Positions 5,176-6,094 of a stretch of DNA of 6,094 nucleotides are shown piece after piece. Position 1 is the first letter of the stretch. Each line of letters begins with the position of its first letter. The position numbers and the translations under genes were made by a program. The DNA is from DATMXS01 sp050260275 (lineage in GTDB: Bacteria; Acidobacteriota; Terriglobia; Bryobacterales; Bryobacteraceae): positions 1 through 6,094 of the forward strand of contig JBLNBX010000249.1 of the NCBI GenBank assembly GCA_050260275.1, in the 5' to 3' direction. The notes beneath the pieces were generated by a model. That model did not search any database, was not told the DNA's origin, and saw nothing but the letters and a program-made list of their open reading frames with translations.

Positions 5176-5409
5176 TCTGTGTTGGAGAGCCAGCCGTGGC
5201 CTTCCGCAGCCCATCTTCACCGGCCATAGACTCAGGGGTTCCTTGCGTTTGAGTGCTATTCGGCAATCCAGTCGGCGCGAGCACTCGTCTTTGAATCCGG
5301 CGAATGGCATCTTCTTGCCGCTTCTCGTGACGGGAATTGCGACGTGCCGCAAACGTCAGCGCGAATCCGTTGCGATACTCACCAAATGAGGGAAGGCCTT
5401 GATGCGATG

Positions 5410-6094
5410 CTACCGAAAGATATTGTAAGCGTGGTACTCCAAGTTTTCGGTTGACGGTCGTGCCCAAGGTTCTACTGGCTCCCGCAACGGCTGGCCTTCG
5501 AGCTTGTAGTAGTCCTTCCCGTTCTCGAATTCCTCCCGAATCCGTCTGCTGACGACAATGCGTCGATCCTGCGGGTCCACCGTAATGTAGCCTTCATCGA
5601 ATAACTTGTGAAGATCAGCTCTAAGCAGAAGACCGTTTGAGACCTCATGCCGCATAACGAGCGAGTACGGCCTGATGTGTCCCGCTTCGAGCACAGGCAA
5701 GGTGCGCTCCCCCGTGAACGCGCATCTTCGCGAATAGACTTCCTTGACCATGACGCGGAACAGCCCTTGACCGAGACGAGGGTGAATGAGTTGCGGCTTC
5801 CCAAACCCGTTCGATTCGATTGCGGCTACGGTTGCAGTCCCGGGTTCCAAGCGGATCGCAGGACTTCTCTTCAATCGTTCACAAACAGCATCCCAAAGTC
5901 GCCTGCCCGCCGATTCTTCCGCATCAAATGTCTTGCCGGCCTGAATGCTCAAGGCGAATTCGGGAGGGCGTGGAAACCAGTCGGACTTCGGCCAAAAGAA
6001 CGGTTCCGCAAGCATGATACAGCCTATTGTTGGATTGCCGGCGGGGCCTATCGTAACACTCCGAATATCAGCGATCCGAGCACGAAATTCGGGC
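5410..6094 (-). CDS. HNH endonuclease (HNH_2 type), N-terminus beyond window
   Basis: An ATG at 6015 would give 201 residues, but the frame stays open for 26 more codons to the right edge and reads EFRARIADIRSV...PTIGCIMLAEPFF. That matches my memory of the domain preceding the nuclease in this family (an 'IGCIxLxxPFFF' strand), so the true start lies outside. Counting from Met 6015, the conserved region is CAFTGE at 98-103, LEAGHIRPY at 109-117 with His113, Asn127 in SNGLLL, and ADLHKLFDEGYITVDP at 133-148 with His136: a full H-N-H metal-binding nuclease core. The C-terminus ENLEYHAYNIFR (190-201) also fits relatives. Such proteins are usually about 300 residues with a PUA/EVE-like N-terminal part and are often stand-alone or in defence regions. 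The lower G+C than the left half suggests acquisition. Its target is unknown. Confidence 0.88.
   Translation of the reverse strand, partial: PEFRARIADIRSVTIGPAGNPTIGCIMLAEPFFWPKSDWFPRPPEFALSIQAGKTFDAEESAGRRLWDAVCERLKRSPAIRLEPGTATVAAIESNGFGKPQLIHPRLGQGLFRVMVKEVYSRRCAFTGERTLPVLEAGHIRPYSLVMRHEVSNGLLLRADLHKLFDEGYITVDPQDRRIVVSRRIREEFENGKDYYKLEGQPLREPVEPWARPSTENLEYHAYNIFR

Larger units (their letters stand above)
4982..5409. other. Gene-poor stretch behind the tRNA
   Basis: About 430 bp lie between tRNA-Val and the end of the HNH nuclease gene. Overlapping reading frames exist on both strands (for example minus 5033-5467, 144 codons, and plus 5054-5389, 111 codons), but none shows a recognisable domain or a ribosome-binding site. 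Their translations have the low-complexity, Arg/Ser-rich look of non-coding DNA. The minus frame also reads through the two tRNA-like relics. I find no intrinsic terminator with a clear T-run. The region is best described as integration-site debris. Confidence 0.6.

Noticed and set aside
5054..5389. Plus-strand 111-codon frame
   Set aside because: No ribosome-binding site, no domain, and it includes the tRNA-like relics.
5033..5467. Minus-strand 144-codon frame behind the tRNA
   Set aside because: It overlaps the end of the HNH gene, reads antisense through both tRNA relics (giving the GEPDRTRIC-like sequence typical of spurious tRNA-derived frames) and has no domain.

Overview
The window looks like chromosome from a high-GC Gram-negative-type bacterium, most likely Acidobacteriota (Solibacter/Bryobacter side). 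The reasons are GC-rich coding DNA (47 of 60 bases are G+C at 4081-4140), short perfect palindromes of the GGGCTTCAGCCC / GGAGCTGAAGCTCC kind in an intergenic region, and the style of the uroporphyrinogen-decarboxylase-like protein. This placement rests on pattern memory, not on a marker gene.

Left half (1-3487, all on the minus strand): a tightly packed five-gene operon. In transcription order it encodes an SPFH/YdjI-like protein with a C-terminal zinc ribbon, an S-adenosylmethionine decarboxylase proenzyme (speD), a soluble zinc-ribbon DUF4178 protein, a membrane-anchored zinc-ribbon DUF4178 protein, and the start of a small membrane protein that runs off the left edge. Gaps are 16 nt or less and three junctions overlap. 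The cluster pairs membrane-organising proteins with the enzyme that makes the aminopropyl donor for polyamines. The expected missing partners, an aminopropyltransferase (spermidine-synthase-like) and DUF350 membrane proteins, would lie beyond the left edge. This is the best candidate for a poorly characterised system here. A perfect hairpin that can hide the ribosome-binding site of the first gene may control it.

Middle (3488-3835): a divergent intergenic region with a tandem 9-bp repeat and five GC-rich palindromes, followed by a plus-strand gene (3836-4891) for a zinc-binding uroporphyrinogen-decarboxylase/MtaA-like protein. A complete tRNA-Val(GAC) with encoded CCA follows 13 nt after its stop.

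Right part (4982-6094): base composition drops sharply (25 of 60 bases G+C at 5581-5640). Behind the tRNA lies about 430 bp without a convincing gene but with two tRNA 3'-end relics. One matches the tRNA-Val 3' end at 24 of 28 positions, as an attachment-site remnant would. Then comes an HNH endonuclease on the minus strand whose reading frame continues off the right edge. The tRNA, the relics, the composition shift and the nuclease together suggest an old integration site.
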